Origin: Haliclystus octoradiatus
Lineage: Eukaryota > Cnidaria > Staurozoa > Stauromedusae > Haliclystidae
Direction: 5' to 3'
Length of the DNA stretch: 64,000 nucleotides
Assembly: GCA_916610825.1 (NCBI GenBank)
Contig: OU744448.1
Coordinates: 8,480,650-8,544,649 of the forward strand
Under the pieces are notes generated by a model. The model made no database searches and was not told the origin of the DNA. It saw nothing but the letters and a program-made list of their open reading frames with translations. Below are positions 12,101 through 27,100 of the stretch, piece by piece; positions within the stretch are counted from its first letter, which is position 1; every line of letters begins with the position of its first letter. The position numbers were made by a program, and so were the translations under genes.

Positions 12101-15100
12101 GGTTGTTGGTAGTACTCATTCATTCGTCATCGTCATCATCATTTATCCAGAAACCTGATAAGTTTCACATTAACATTTTTCACATTATTCAGTGTACCTT
12201 AATCTTAACTCAATAATTTATGACTTGAATGAAATCCAAACAAATTCCAATAGAGCTTTCTCACACCGGTATAACAATATAATAATAATAATATAATAAC
12301 ATGTATAATGACTAATAGTAATAATATAATAATAATAATAATAATAGTAATAATATAATGATAATTAATAGTATAATAACATGTTTATATGGTATAACAA
12401 TACATCCCGGGCTCAAAATACAGCAACAGGGTTATCAATCTTTTTTTTTAAATCATTCTCGAGGGGCTCATTGCGAACCTGTGAAAAAGCGCTATTTAAA
12501 ATTGGTGCCTCTGTTTGCTAGTCTTGTATTTGGCATTTGGTGCTTGGCTGATGGGGTGATCTGTGTAAGTTGTATGTAGTAGGCAATGAGGCCTGTCACC
12601 ACCCCATCAGCAAGCCCCAGTCACACTGCTAAGTCAGTGGAATTCCTAATCATACTTACCCATAAAATATGTTGTAGCAGTTATATTGACCCAATGCATT
12701 GAGCGCACTAGGGAGTAGTAGCATATAATTGGGTTACTGAGTGAACCGCTGCTATGTATTGAATGCAATGACGTGAGATGTAATGAAACTGACTTGTAAT
12801 AATAGTAAGTAATATTGAATGACTGAATCAATATCATTCTGCTGATAGGTTAGCATACTGCAAGGCATTTTTGAAGATTAATAAATTTAGCAGTAGTGAT
12901 AGCAGTAGCGATATCGATAACTAGCAGGGTTGAACTGATTATATTTTTTGGCATCTGTAATACCCTAGGTTTATTAATTTCAAGTGCCTAATAATCAGGT
13001 GATAATCTATTAAACACGTGTACCAGAATTTTGAGGCCCCACCTACCAGTGCGTTAAGCCATACCCTTCTTCGTAGGCGTTTTATACCTCGGCTAATTTT
13101 AACCTCATTTAAAATATATTCAATTACAATATAATTCATGATATTTGAATTTTAAAATTCTATTTAAGATTGATTTTTGAGTTGATAATATTCCAAATTT
13201 TAGAACATATTGATTATAAACGTTAACAACATTACATTTTACGATGCCTAGTTACATTAAATGTTCTATTATCTTATCGTGCATAACTTCACCTCTTGTC
13301 GTGTATTTGACTGTTTACTATTTACTTGTCATATGTAGTGTATTATTTTATCATCATTTTCATCATCATTTTCATCGTCATATTATAAAAATTGCAATTG
13401 TAATTTAAATCCATGCTTAGTTAAATGCCTGATTTGTCCTTTCTTATCAAAATACTCTTCTCTCCTTTCTAGTCTTTGATAAAAGATTTGAAATATTCCT
13501 CTCCGAATCTCCTTTCCATGCTTGCATCTCTTGGTGAGATAGCTAAAGAAAGACCTTCGGTATTTGCAAAGAAACATAAGGATATCATTCGGGATTTTAT
13601 TGTGAAAGATTTAATTGTACAAGACAGGGTAAGCAATATACATTGGGACATTGGGTGTATATCATATCATCATCATGGTTAGGACCTTAATAGTGTAGTG
13701 GTTAGGGCTTTGTATCTTTGCACGCAGGGTCTTAGGTTCAAACCCTGTAGAGGCACTGTCGATTGGCGTCAGGAAGAGCATCACCCAGCTATAAAGTTTA
13801 CACATGCTTCAGATACATTAACCAAAAACCAACCACCTGACTAAACAGGTACTAGCTTACCCGGTTTGTGGAGAAACGATGATGATGATCATCATCATTT
13901 TTTCAGAAACCTTCAAGTTATACATAACTTTTTTTCAAAGGACTGATACATGTTGCATTCATAGCTAAGTTAACAGAAAAACATACATTAAGTAATAAAG
14001 GCTTCAATGACAGCATGATTAGTACCGTAAGTATGAAATATCTTAAGAATGTAAGTGCTTCTCAAGGAGACATTTGAAAGTAGGCCTGGTTTGGACTTCC
14101 TTCGTGGTTCGATTTGATGTCTATGTCATTGTGGGCATGAGATCTTATTGTGAGATTTGCACTTTTCCAAAATTGGTTAGCTAACTAGCAAGTTCTTGCT
14201 GAACCATAAATAGTTGATAAGATTTCAAAGCCAGGCTGCAGATCAGCAGGTATTTCACTTCTCCAAATTGCGATTAAAAGCAAACTACATTGTGTTAACA
14301 TGCTATAGATGTTCATTGATCAACGCTATGTTTCACCCAGATGAATACACATTGGTTACACCAGTAAACGTAATCTCAAACTCAATACGATCTACGAAAA
14401 TCTACTATCCCCTTTTTCAGGAGGTGTTTTTATTTGATCACACTTGTCAAATAAATATTTTATGTATGTTCGGTGTTGGTATTTTTAGGAAAGTTCTGCT
14501 GATTCGCAAGAGAGCGAAGATGAATGGTGTCAGTTTGAAGAATTACCACGTGAAACCAAATTGAAGGTATAGAATGCCACTGGTTATACCCAACTATAAA
14601 AATATTTCAAATTTCATATTTGTGCATGTATGTATATACAAACCTCTGCCAAACCCCTTATCTCAGTATAATCTACATTTGATTTGCCCTGGGTGCTTGG
14701 TTAGTGGGAGGCGACAACAGCAAGGTGCGAGCGCCAACTAAACAAAGACAGTCTTGTCTCGCCACCAACCAGCTCCAGTTATATTGCTAAGTCAGTGGAT
14801 TTCCTAATTATTCTCACCTTGGAATCATATCGTTGACCTTAATAACCAGAAATGCAACAGTCATCAATATTTTTTCTCGTCCCATGCTATTATATGTCAA
14901 TATGAGACACAAACTAGATTGTATCCTGATGAAACGACTACGCACAAAACACATGATTAAAAGGCGGATAAACATCTCCCTTGATAAGATCTGGACTGCA
15001 GGGTCTAATTCAGCCTAATCTTCAATTATCCTTACCTTACTTAATAATTCTTTAATCTTCTTCTCAATATTTCTGTTTCAGATACAAGGTATTAAAGTAC

Positions 15101-18100
15101 TAACAAAATGGCTACAAGGACTGCAATCAGACCATAAAACATCTTGCGCTCCTGTATTTCGCATGTTTGACACTCTCTTACGTAACAATGGAGATATTAA
15201 TGGTAAAGACTTTGTTGGGTAGGTGATTTGACTGTATTGGTTTATACGCTCGTACAGCGCACCATAAAATGTAGGATTTTGATCAACCAATCAAACAACA
15301 GGAGGCTGAAACTGAATACAATTGCATGATAATTTTTTATCCAAAATTTCGAATTTTAGTTTCCCTGTTAGGGTCGTTGAGAGTCGTAGGATAGTATTAA
15401 TTAGAAAAATGACAAGATTTTCACGATACCACAGTTGACATAGTTCTCAAAGATTCCGTAGGACAGGGTCCGACAAAAGATTCAGCCTTCTGGTACCCTG
15501 GAGGCATTTCAACATTTTCTTCTGAATTATTTTGTTGAAGTTTGACCAGTATATCATAAAAATACCAATTTTCCTCTGAATTTGCTCTAACCTTCCTGGA
15601 ATCTAGCATTCCAGGATTCCTATTTATCAGACCCTGCTGAAGGCCTACATTTTAATGTCAGCACACTATACACCAATGCGCTCTACAATATGCATTATAT
15701 TTGTCTTACTTTACAATGTCCTTGTTTGATATTTTCAACAGACCTCATAGTCGCTCACATTTACGTTTGGCTGTGGCTAAAGGTCTCATTAATGTAATGC
15801 AACATCAGCAGTATGCAGATTCACTTTCGCTTGATCAATATCAGCAACTAGGGTTGATAATACAAGTAAGTAATTAATAATTTATCAATTTACAAGTGAT
15901 ACATCAGTCCAGGATATAGGATAAAATCTAATTAAATAACGATGTAATTTATGTACTGATTGCAATACTAAGGTAAGAAGAGCTAAAGAAAATTCAAAAG
16001 GAAAGGCAAAATGCTGGATAGAAAGCAACAATCATTAAAAAAAATATATGAAAACTAGAATTTTGATTTTACGTTTTTATGCCATTAAAATTACTCAAAC
16101 ATCCATTTAAAAAGTTGAGGTTTGTGGAAGGGAAAACATTCATTGGAACATCACTTATCACAATTTTAGGATTTCTTATCCTAGGTGTAATGTAATTCAA
16201 AATACTAGGAAGAATGTAAATGATATTGTCCTAACTAAAGCACTCATTTCAATGGAAGCAGCATCACCTGTGATAACAGTTCAGGATTGTTGATTGTTGA
16301 AGAGCCCAATTTTCTTAAATTTCTCATGAATTTCAAGGTATTCATGGACGGTCTTTAAATGTTTAAAAAGTTTATTAACCATTCATGGACAGTTCATATA
16401 TGTTCATGAACTCAGTACGTTTTGCTGTGGAATGCTTTTCTTGTAGATATTGCAATGATCATTGCTCGTAACCCTTTTTGGTTGTGATACTGTAATTTAA
16501 TTCCAATTGACTTTGTGACAGCTTAGCCTTGGTTATCAATTTGCAGCAATGCCTTGCATTTCTGAAAATATTCCAATGTATCTGTTCCATATTCGATCTC
16601 AATGATGGTAATCCTTGATATTCAAAGCTTAGTTGACTAATATTCTAATGTTATTGATAAGCAGTTGTTGTTCTGCAGAGTGGTTATAGTTTTATATTTT
16701 CATTAAATGATTGTTAAGGATTTTTTTCTTCCAGGATTCATGTTACGAAGTACGTCAAGCATTTACTATTAAACTCCACAAAGCTCTAATATCCCTGCGG
16801 TTGCCACTTGACTTTCTGGCTTATCTGGCACTATCAGCTGTTGACCCTGCAAACGAGAGAAGAAGTCAGGTACAGTGAAACCTGTATATAATGGCCATCT
16901 ACGAGAGGTAGATAAATTGACCACTATAGGCAGGTGACCTTTATATACAGGTTTGATTCAATAGAAAGTACTATTTTAGACATTGCAAGAGTGACCACTA
17001 TAGACAGGTGGCCGTTGTATAGAGGTGACCATTATAACAGGGTTGACTGTAATGATTGGTGACTCTGGGTGTCTTTTCAAATATTTGCTGCAGTGCTACT
17101 TCTCGCTTGAGATCTGCATCATTCGATGTGCATTGTGTGAGTTGGGGCTGTTACCATCAAGCACTTGCAAATTGCAATGATGTGCTTTTAACATCAACTC
17201 AGTAAAAATTAAATGGAAATATTTACAGACTGCTTCCTAAAGACATGGAATTATATATACAGTGTAACTCACACTGAGTATTCAGAACCAGTTTCTATCA
17301 AACTCAACTATTTCACCCGGGTTAATATCACAACCTGCTTATTATCAAGTGTATGTGTTAATATATGTTGTTTTGATGTTGAATATGTTATGGCGTAACT
17401 GAATGAGTGTTATTTCTGTAACATATTGTCATTGTTATTATTGTAAGTAGCTATAAAGAGATGCCGATGTAAATGAGAGTTTAAGTCACATGAATACAGT
17501 GACTGAAGAAAGAACAAGTTTTGCAATATTTGTATAGAAGAAGCATTTTCAATTTCTGTCTCTCTCACACCGACCCTATAAGTCTTACATCACGATTTCT
17601 AGCTGCACCAAGACGATTATGGTAACGAGACTACACTGTATCTTTTTATTTACAAAAATATCAAATGCTTACTAAAACTGCTGATATTTGCTATGTTGCA
17701 TCATAAACGATAATTTCCAATCACTTTTAGATGTGATTGGCAAAGAAATTTGTATATCGTGATTCCCGACAGAAGACATTATTACTGTCTGTTATCCGTG
17801 TAAAAAGATCATGAGTTCATCAATGTGAAATTGCCCAATTGTTTATGAACTGTTCTTGAAAATTTGAGAGATTCCACGTTCATGAACCGGTTCATAAACT
17901 AATGAATTGTTTCACAGGGGTGATACTTTTACAGGCTTTTTTACTGAAGTGTATGATTTTGATATATTTTTGATATCTTTATTATGTATTTTTTAGGTTC
18001 ATCAGATGTTAACAAAGAATGCGCAATCGCGTCGTGATTTTGTGAAGCAAAATTCATCTGCCGCTGGTTAGAGCTCATAGTAATTTATTGTTCATTCTTA

Positions 18101-21100
18101 TCTTTTCACTTGCACAGTGTGATAGAGGTAGACCTAAAACCTCAGTTGTACTGCATCTACTTTACCGCCACTAGGCTAACTTTGTGCAGGTTACTCTACT
18201 AACAGTTGTATGCTCGATCCATTCGGTTTTTATTGCATTCAGCTGTTTGATGGGCTCGCTGTTGCATATCAAAAGTGTTACTAATCTAATTTGATTAAAA
18301 CTGAGAAAAGCAGAAGGGCTCAATAAATTTTGAATCTCACTCTAGTGTTCTAACACCAGAAAAATATATCATATACAGTTAAACCTGTATATAACAGCCA
18401 GCTACGAGAGGTAGATAAATTGACCATTATGGTGACCCTTTATATGCAGGTTTGATTTAATAAAAAATGCTATTTTAGACATTACAGGAGTGACCACTAT
18501 AGACAGGTAGCCGCTGTAGAGAGGTGACCGCTATAACAGGTTTGATTGTACTTTCATGTGCTTTTTTATTCTATTGATGCTATACGAGTAATGGTCCCAT
18601 TGTAGATGCTAGTTGCTCTGCTATCTAATAATGCTCTGTTTTCCATGTCCCCATATCATAGATTTGTTAGACCTAAACTACAGTTAGATCGAAGGAAACT
18701 TACATTTGACAATTCTATGCTTCTACTTTAAATCAATTTTTTCGTTCCTTAATAGCCCATCCATATTCACTTCTTCCGGAATATTCTTTACCGTATGTTA
18801 TTCATTTATTGGCACATCACCCTGATTTTGATCACAAATCTAAAGAATCTCTCAGTCAAACAAAAGAGTAAGTCATGTAGTATTCATATCAGAAGTAATT
18901 CTATCCACCATCTATCATTCCATCCGCCATCCTCAGATGGTACTCATTTGATGTTTCAGATAAAGTCAAGACTGAGTTGACCTTCGGGGGGATTTGAACC
19001 ACAGTCGATCAAATATGATCCGATCTGAAGTTCGGTTGCTCTGCCATCTGAGCTTATCCTCATTTCATAGAATTGTATATGATTGAAAATGTAATGCTAT
19101 TATTATAATTATAACATGCTATATAACCTAATTAAAAAGCTATAGATGATATTTATAATCTAGCGGATTCAAAGCTCGCACAATGATTTCTCTAGCTTTA
19201 ACTTCTAATTATACATGTCTATAAACCCCTTTTGTATACTTTTGATGAACTGCACCTGAACCCAACACACATTTGGATATGTAAGACTTTGGCCATTTCT
19301 TGTTCGATAAATTTGAATCATTGAAAGGTGTTTGTATGATGAAGTATACATGGAATGTCTGTGAAGTTCATTAATTGTTTGTGAATTTCGACATGTGTTA
19401 GGTAGATATTATAACATAAAACATGTACAAAGGAATTATATCTCATACCAGACATTCATGCGGTTGATATCGTAATAGAGAGAGTGAATGAACAATCAAG
19501 TGGCTTTGAGAGACTCAAAGTATGAAAAATCACTTAGTGAAACTTTGTGAGATGTGAGATTTTTTACGCCTCCCTTGTGAAATAAAAACATGAGTTCAAC
19601 TGTCTTCTGGTATTCTTGATTGTAAGTTGGTGATGCAACCTTTGAAATAAAATGTAGTTTAAAACCGCCGCTGCTAATATAATTTCAAAATCAAAACATT
19701 TAGAAAACAATAACCAGCTTCACACAAACAACAATCATTTCAAAGCATTTGGGACTTCGCAACAATTATGCACTGAAAACATTTATACCTACTTCATAAT
19801 AACAAAACAATGAAGTAAATCGAGAATAAACTATTTCGTAAAGTAATTGGGAAGTAACGTCAATTACTTTATGGCTGCAAATACTCATTACTTGAAAAAG
19901 TAATTAATTACTTATTTATTACTTTCTCAAAAAAGTAATTAATTACCCCTAAAATTACTTCAAAAGTAACGAGTACCAAGTAACACGTTACTTTTGTAAC
20001 GAGTACTCACAACACTGGTAGTTTTTTCAAATGTTCTGATTAAACATCAGCAGTATTGTTGACAATTCAAGCACACTGACAATTTCATTTGCAATCTTCT
20101 ACATTCAAGGATTGAAAATGTCATAATTTAAGAAAGTATTATTCATACATTCAGTATTAACATGTCTCATGTAATCCATATTATTTTTTATAGTTATTTA
20201 ATGTTCTTTTTGGATGGCATACTGAATAATAAGACAGACACATACAGTTTTGTAAAAAAAATGGTTGAGAAAATCAAACAAACATGCGATGCACAAGATG
20301 TCATGTTTAATGAGGTATGTATTTCTGTTTATGTTTGTTTGTAAGTGTTAATCGTCAGCTATATGTGCCCAACATTTAGCAAACACAATGGATTTGGATT
20401 TATTGGTCTGAAACTAAATCGTAAAATATCCCTCTGTATGTATAGACTATCTACGGTATTGACTAATTTGTGTAACCTTTGTTTTCAGAAATTATATACG
20501 TTATGTGATCTGGTTATTGCAATTATTGTGAGCAAGGTAAGAAAACTGTGATCTTTTACAGTGGACCCGCAATTCGAATAGATGAAATCCCCACTTATAT
20601 GCAACATGGCTTCAAAACTCCATTGGCTATTTTGTTGTCAAGGCTATGCTAACAATTTGTAACAACTGTAAATTTGTATAAATGCAATAAAATCCATTGC
20701 TAACTTTGATTTGCACTTGAGTGGATGACACTGTATACACTTAATGTATTGCGCCAAGGTGAATATTGAGTTCTGTTTTCCCGGCAGATTCTTTAGTTCC
20801 CAAAGCATAGCTAATGAAAATATATAGACCCAAGGAAATTAAAACTCACTGTTTTTCCTGGTAGCCATACGTTGAGAGCTTTAGAATATTTCTGATTTAA
20901 AATAAACAAAGAAGACATGCTTGATATTAAAATTTCTATAAAATTTCATTGCAACATTGTAATTTAATGTTCATATTGCTTAAAAAACGCAGCGACAAGA
21001 ATAGTTTGTTGTGTATTAGTAAAAAAGAGTTATGCATAATTATAAACTTGAATCAAAGAACATTTATTTACTGCTTTTGAAGATACAGTGTGATCCAGTT

Positions 21101-24100
21101 AATGTCTCTACTGTTAATATCACAACCCACATAATATCATTAATTTTTAAAAATCAATTCCTATCAAACTCAACTGTTTCACTCTGGTTAATATCATTTT
21201 TGGCTATACCAGGACAGTGATATTAACAAGGCTACCTCAGAATCATTTTTATTCCTCTGAAAATGAGGTTTTGCTTTTGAGTTAAACCTGTCGTCTTGTC
21301 TACATTGTTTGGCATTAGGTGCTTGGATGGTGAGATGGTGAGACCCGTTTTTAGGATCTATTGGTTTCGACCCGTCATTGATAGGACCTAATCTGTCACC
21401 GTCACCATGCAAGCACCAGTCACACTGCTAAGTCAGTGGAAAATCCTAACATACTTACCCAATTCTTGTCTTAGTTTGGAAGTGGGTGGGAGGGTGTAGT
21501 CGTGCCAACATTGGTCCGATTGACCTGTAAATACTGTTGTGTACATTCAAGCTGTTCGGTGCGTGATGATCGCAAAATCATTTCCGTATATCACAACGTC
21601 GAGCGAGCGAGTGGGGACATCTCTCTCTTATCAAGTTTCTACGCCCCCTTTCGATCACACCTTATCAACTGAGTATCACACCTTCTTCTACAGTCTATGA
21701 ATTGTGACATCCTCCTTTCTCTATTGTATTACCGGTAGCTGGCAACTACCTTCTCGACACGTTATCGGTTTGCAGACAATCCTAATGTCTAACCTCTGTT
21801 AAATATTCAGTTAACAGTCAACAAAAAGTTTTTCAAATTTTTGATACCAATTTGCACTTTGTTAAGAGTGTCCCAACTCTTGTAAATGAATGGCTCTGGG
21901 TTACACTGAACAACTGAATTTTGAAGATCGCACTAATATTTGCCTTGATAAAATTATTTTTCACTTGCTTAAGTACAGATCCCTGCATTAAAGATAATAT
22001 TTCTTGACTTTTAGCCGTTTATGTTTTTTGTGTGTGTTACAGTCACATTCGATTGTTTTGAAAGATTTTCCTGGCAACCCTGGCTTACCTAGAAAACTAT
22101 TTGAGCTTTCAGCTGACAAGGTTTGTATGCATTTTATGTATGAATATAAATGCACCTAATTGTAACTATATTCATGAATTATTGGTACATACTATTTGGA
22201 ATCAAAGTGTAGACTCATTTTGTATTTTCCTTGTCAGTTGTGTAGAAAGGATTTTTTTGTTATGAATGAATAATAGTTAAATTTCCACAACTCCTTTGGT
22301 TTTGTTTATTGTCATTATTTAATATAACTTCGCTTGTTTGTTTTATTTTCTTTACTTAGAAACATAATACAAGAAAAAACTATCTACCAAAAGATTTCAT
22401 TATCTCACCTAGCAAGGTTTGTAATGTCTTTGTTTTCAATTTTGAGTTGAGCTATGTTTTGATTTCAAATAAAGAATTTGCACAATGTTTGTGTCCCGTT
22501 TCACGCAATGACTACAGTTTGGTTGCAACAAGAAATGTAATCTTCAAATTGATCTACATTTTTTTTTGATAGTATTAAAACAAAAGATGGCTATATAATA
22601 GACAAATTATCAAATACAATGGTAATTATGATCTTATGACGGTCACGTTAAATATTTATTACAATTCCTCCAATTACAGGAGAGGGTGACCTAATTTTAT
22701 TATGGACGTGATTTGGCATAGTTGCCTTACTAGTAGGACAAATGGTCCTGGCTGTATATAGACGTACATATTAGGAAGTAATATGTCCACTTGTTTACAT
22801 GATACAGCATTTCTTATTGTACTAATTAACTTACATAACTCTAGAGAGTGGGAGCCGCAATTCGGATAGATGAAATCCCCACTTATATGCAACATGGCTT
22901 TAAAGCTCCATTGACTATTTTGTGTCAAGTCTATGCAGTCAAACCTGTTATAACGGTCACCTGTGTACAGCGACCACCTGTCTATAGTGGTCACTCTTGC
23001 AATGTCTAAAATAGTATTTTCTATTGAATCAAACCTGTATATAAAGGCCACCTGTCTATAGTGGTCAGTTTATCTACCTCTTTTAGCTGGCCGTTATATA
23101 CAGGTTTCACTGTATTATATAATGTTTGGGGAACAAACATCACAGTTTGCTAGCAGCCCTCTGTCAGATGTTAGATGTTCAATATCTGTTAAAATTCATG
23201 GTTGACTATTGTGACTTACATCAAAATGATGTGCAATCAATTGTTAATTATCACATTTACTCAAGGAGAATTCACAACAAACCTACAATAAGCAGGAATC
23301 AATCGCAGTGTTCATATCATTTTATTTGTATCGTTTTCAGCCTCTCAAAGCTGTTACAAAGCAAGAGAATAAACAACCTGGAAGACTGAAATCTTCAAAA
23401 CGGTAAATTTATATATTCCAACATCATCTTTTGTGTTATGATAGCTTTATCCTGTTGAGCACCTGGAACCCAAATCTGATAGTCTGTGGTTCAAATCCCC
23501 AGATGGTCAACTCAGCCTGGAAGTATCAAATGAGTCATCTTGTCATGGTAAATACAATAAATAGTCCTGAGGGAACTATCTTTCAAAAGTTACTGTGTAC
23601 TGCTGCACATTGAAAAAAGAGACTTGGAAAGTCGAACCACTATAAGGGTAGCACCAGAGGGGGACAAGGAGCTACAACCCCCCTTCCGGGTATATACATT
23701 GCACCCTTGTTGGTTAAAATTTTTGATACTCTTTCAAGGAATTTTGCAAATAGTTTCTATAAATAGCCCCCTTGCCAGAGAAACCGTTGTGCCAGACCTG
23801 AGTCACCACCAAGACCAAGCACCTGTCACATTGCTTATGGTCAGAGAAATCATTGTGCAACTCCTGAGTCACCACCAAGACCAAGCACCTGTCACATTGC
23901 TTATGGTCGGAGAAATCATTGTGCCACCCCCGAGTCACCACCAAGACCAAGCACCTGTCACATTGCTTATGCCAGTATAATACTTATTAATTTATGTAAC
24001 CATTTATCATTGGAGGAAGTTAGGACCTTGAACTGAGGTGAAGCATCCCAATGGAGCAATAACGCAATCAACCGCATCAGGCTGATATGCAGCATTGCAC

Positions 24101-27100
24101 CAACACATAGCCAATTCAATAATAAATTTATCAAGGTCTCTACTTCACATGACCATTCCATGATATACATGCAAGCTGCAATTAGGATTAAACCTTCTTT
24201 AAGCAATTGTGTCTGTACAACAGTTTGTAATTGAATAGTAACAAAATTGATGCAATCCCCTGCGAAAAACAGTTCAGAAGTTCATGAACTCCTGAACTGT
24301 TTTTGCAATGGAACAATCTGATTGGTTTAGTGTCATGGCGTCAAATCACCACATCAACAAATCAAAGCTATAGGTTCGAAAACGCAATCAATCTTAGGGG
24401 AGACCGGGGTGACTTCAGACGCGGGTGACTTCGGACAGAACGGTTTTAATTTAAATAAAAATACAACCTCTCAGTATGTTAAATACAAAGGTAAAACATA
24501 CCTATTGCCAAAATTTTAGATAATTTCATTAAGTAATAAAAAAGTTATTATGGTTTGAAACTTTGTCCCGCTTTTGTGTATTATTTGTTCTCGAAGAAAA
24601 AGTTCGACGAAGAAAATCCACGCAACCAACATGTTGATATTTGATACCATTTTGAAGCCAGTGACGTTTTGTGCCTCAAACTGAAGTCTCATGCACGTGC
24701 GCTTTGAAAATTCAACTGCAGAAATGATATTCTTTAATGTTTATAAACGGGGTGACTCCGGTCAAAGCGTCATAACATAGCAAAGCGATGAAGTAAAATA
24801 TCAAGCTGTGAAACAATGGCAAATCCGAAATTAAGTGGGTCACGTTTCCCAATCCATTCAAGTTTGACACGCTCCAGCTGTGATGTTGTGTAAACATTTC
24901 AGAGCACGCGTGATCCGTCGGCTTAGAATATGTGGTAATAATATGGTCTAGTTAAATATAATATCAAATTGTGGATGAAATATCAAGTATGAAGTGCATT
25001 TAATTACAGATATGTCTCAATTTATATATGTCGAAGAGTTTGGTATACTCTTATTGATTTACGAGCATGTTTTGTTTTCGTTTGGAGCCGCTGTGTTATG
25101 ACTTGAATCTACGGCTTTCGATGACTATTTCTACGCGCTAAAGAAATTATAAATATTAACATGGTTTGTAATTTATGAATAATTTCATCGATTTCTCTGA
25201 GTAGATGAATGATAAAGCTTTCGATTGATGTCAATAAACATTTGTTTCGTTCATTGCTGAGAGTTTAAATTCACTGTCCAGAGTCACCCCAGTCTGGCCG
25301 AAGTCACCCCTCTCAACTAGGGGTAAAAGAATGATCAAATACTCGGCACTCAAATATATTTCATTTTCCAACAATTTACCCTTTTAAACATGGCACAATA
25401 GCTATTAAATGATATACGATTTATTTATTTCGAGCAGAAAGTAAAATAATTACAAGTAAGAAACCAAAAAGCGTCCGATGTGTACCCGGTTTCCCCTACA
25501 ATTTGAACTAACTTCACAACTGAGAATTAAATTGATAATTTAGCATTAACTTATGAGTGAGAAAGTCATGTAAAAGTTTATAAAAGTGTGTTAGTTCTTA
25601 TACAAAGCACTTGGCGCACAATTTCCTGTGAGCTTTAGCTTGATGGTCCACTCAGGTCACATTAGGAGAAAAGTCGAAGACGACAATCACAGTCCTTCTT
25701 GTTTTCTCCTTACATACCCTCCCCTACACCATAATGCTATAGCTCATAGGAAACTGCGTGGCATTTGCTTTATGGTATACAACCTTTGGGATCAGATGTT
25801 GCTGTCATCCGCACATTAAACTGGATATTATCATTAGCTGAGTTGATCTACAATAATGATTGATAAATGTTCTCTTACTATCTATAGAAGGGAACCGAGT
25901 AAAAAGAAGCAACTGCCTGCATCTCGATCTGTTACAAATGACTTAGAAGGTGATGATGATGATGATGATGATGATAATGGCGATAGTGACAGTGATAGTG
26001 AAGATGATTTACCTCTTAGTGTGTAAGTAGATCATCTACAATGATAGAAAGACATGTATAATCTGACTGTACGGTCAACCTGATATAAACAAACACTTAT
26101 AGAGCTCCATCTATCTATAATATTTACTTGTGTAATATATTACAGTGAATTTTGTTCAAATGACTCTGTGGGTAGAAGTTACATGTCCAAATCACCCAAA
26201 AATTGACTATTAACGCTCACCAAGTTTACACATCAGGGCTATGGGAAAGTAGTATCTTTTCATAATGTTTTGTATCGTGAATTGCCTTATTTACAAATTT
26301 CTTTGTCAGCTATGTTTGACCATGATTTGTGGGGTTATTTGTGTAGCAAATATGTTAGGTGTAAGAGGGAGGGCACATTCCTGTAATGTAACTGTCTATA
26401 CTACTACTACTAAGTTCACACCCTAATGTTTTAAAGAGCTACATTTTGACAGGAAAGCCTTGTACTAGTTCTTGTTTATCATTTGAATTGTTTTCCACTT
26501 GGGATTGATTAACTCAGAAATTGATTCAAAGATTTTACTATTTTTCAACTTCCCTTGTTATTACAGACAAGCTAGTAAGTCACCAGCCAAAATCAAAACG
26601 ATTGGTTTATCATCGGCAAGCAAAGTTGATAGTGATGATGATAATGAGAGCAGTGAAGATGATTTACCTTTAAGTTTGTAAGTACATGCACATATAATTT
26701 ACTCAAATAATACTCTTGTTAGCATAGTAATAGTGATTGAGATGGTATCGCCCTTCTAGAGGAGTGGCTCATTTCACTAAGAGCAGTATTGTAAACACTC
26801 TTTATGTTTCTTAGCCGCAACACTGTATATCAAGCTGCAGCTGCTCACAATAGTATATTAATGCAATTCCCTCTGGGCTATTCCATCCTCCATCAGAAGA
26901 TGGGACTCATTTGATGTTTTGGATAAAGTCAAGGCTGAATTGACCTTCAAGGGATTAGAACCACAGTCGATCAGGTACAATAAGATCTGAAGTTCAGTTG
27001 CTCTGCCATCTGAGCTACCCCCTTACCATAGTATAATGACTACGAGAGAGTGTCGTAATGTAACAATTACAGAGTCAGACAGGAAACAATCTATTTTTTG

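Noticed and set aside
22674-23051. 125-codon minus-strand open frame
   Set aside because: Much of it is the reverse of a Tigger-like MITE and a dispersed repeat; no protein character.
23624-23980. 118-codon plus-strand frame with internal repeats
   Set aside because: It is the translation of a three-copy 65-bp tandem repeat; both strands are open by chance.
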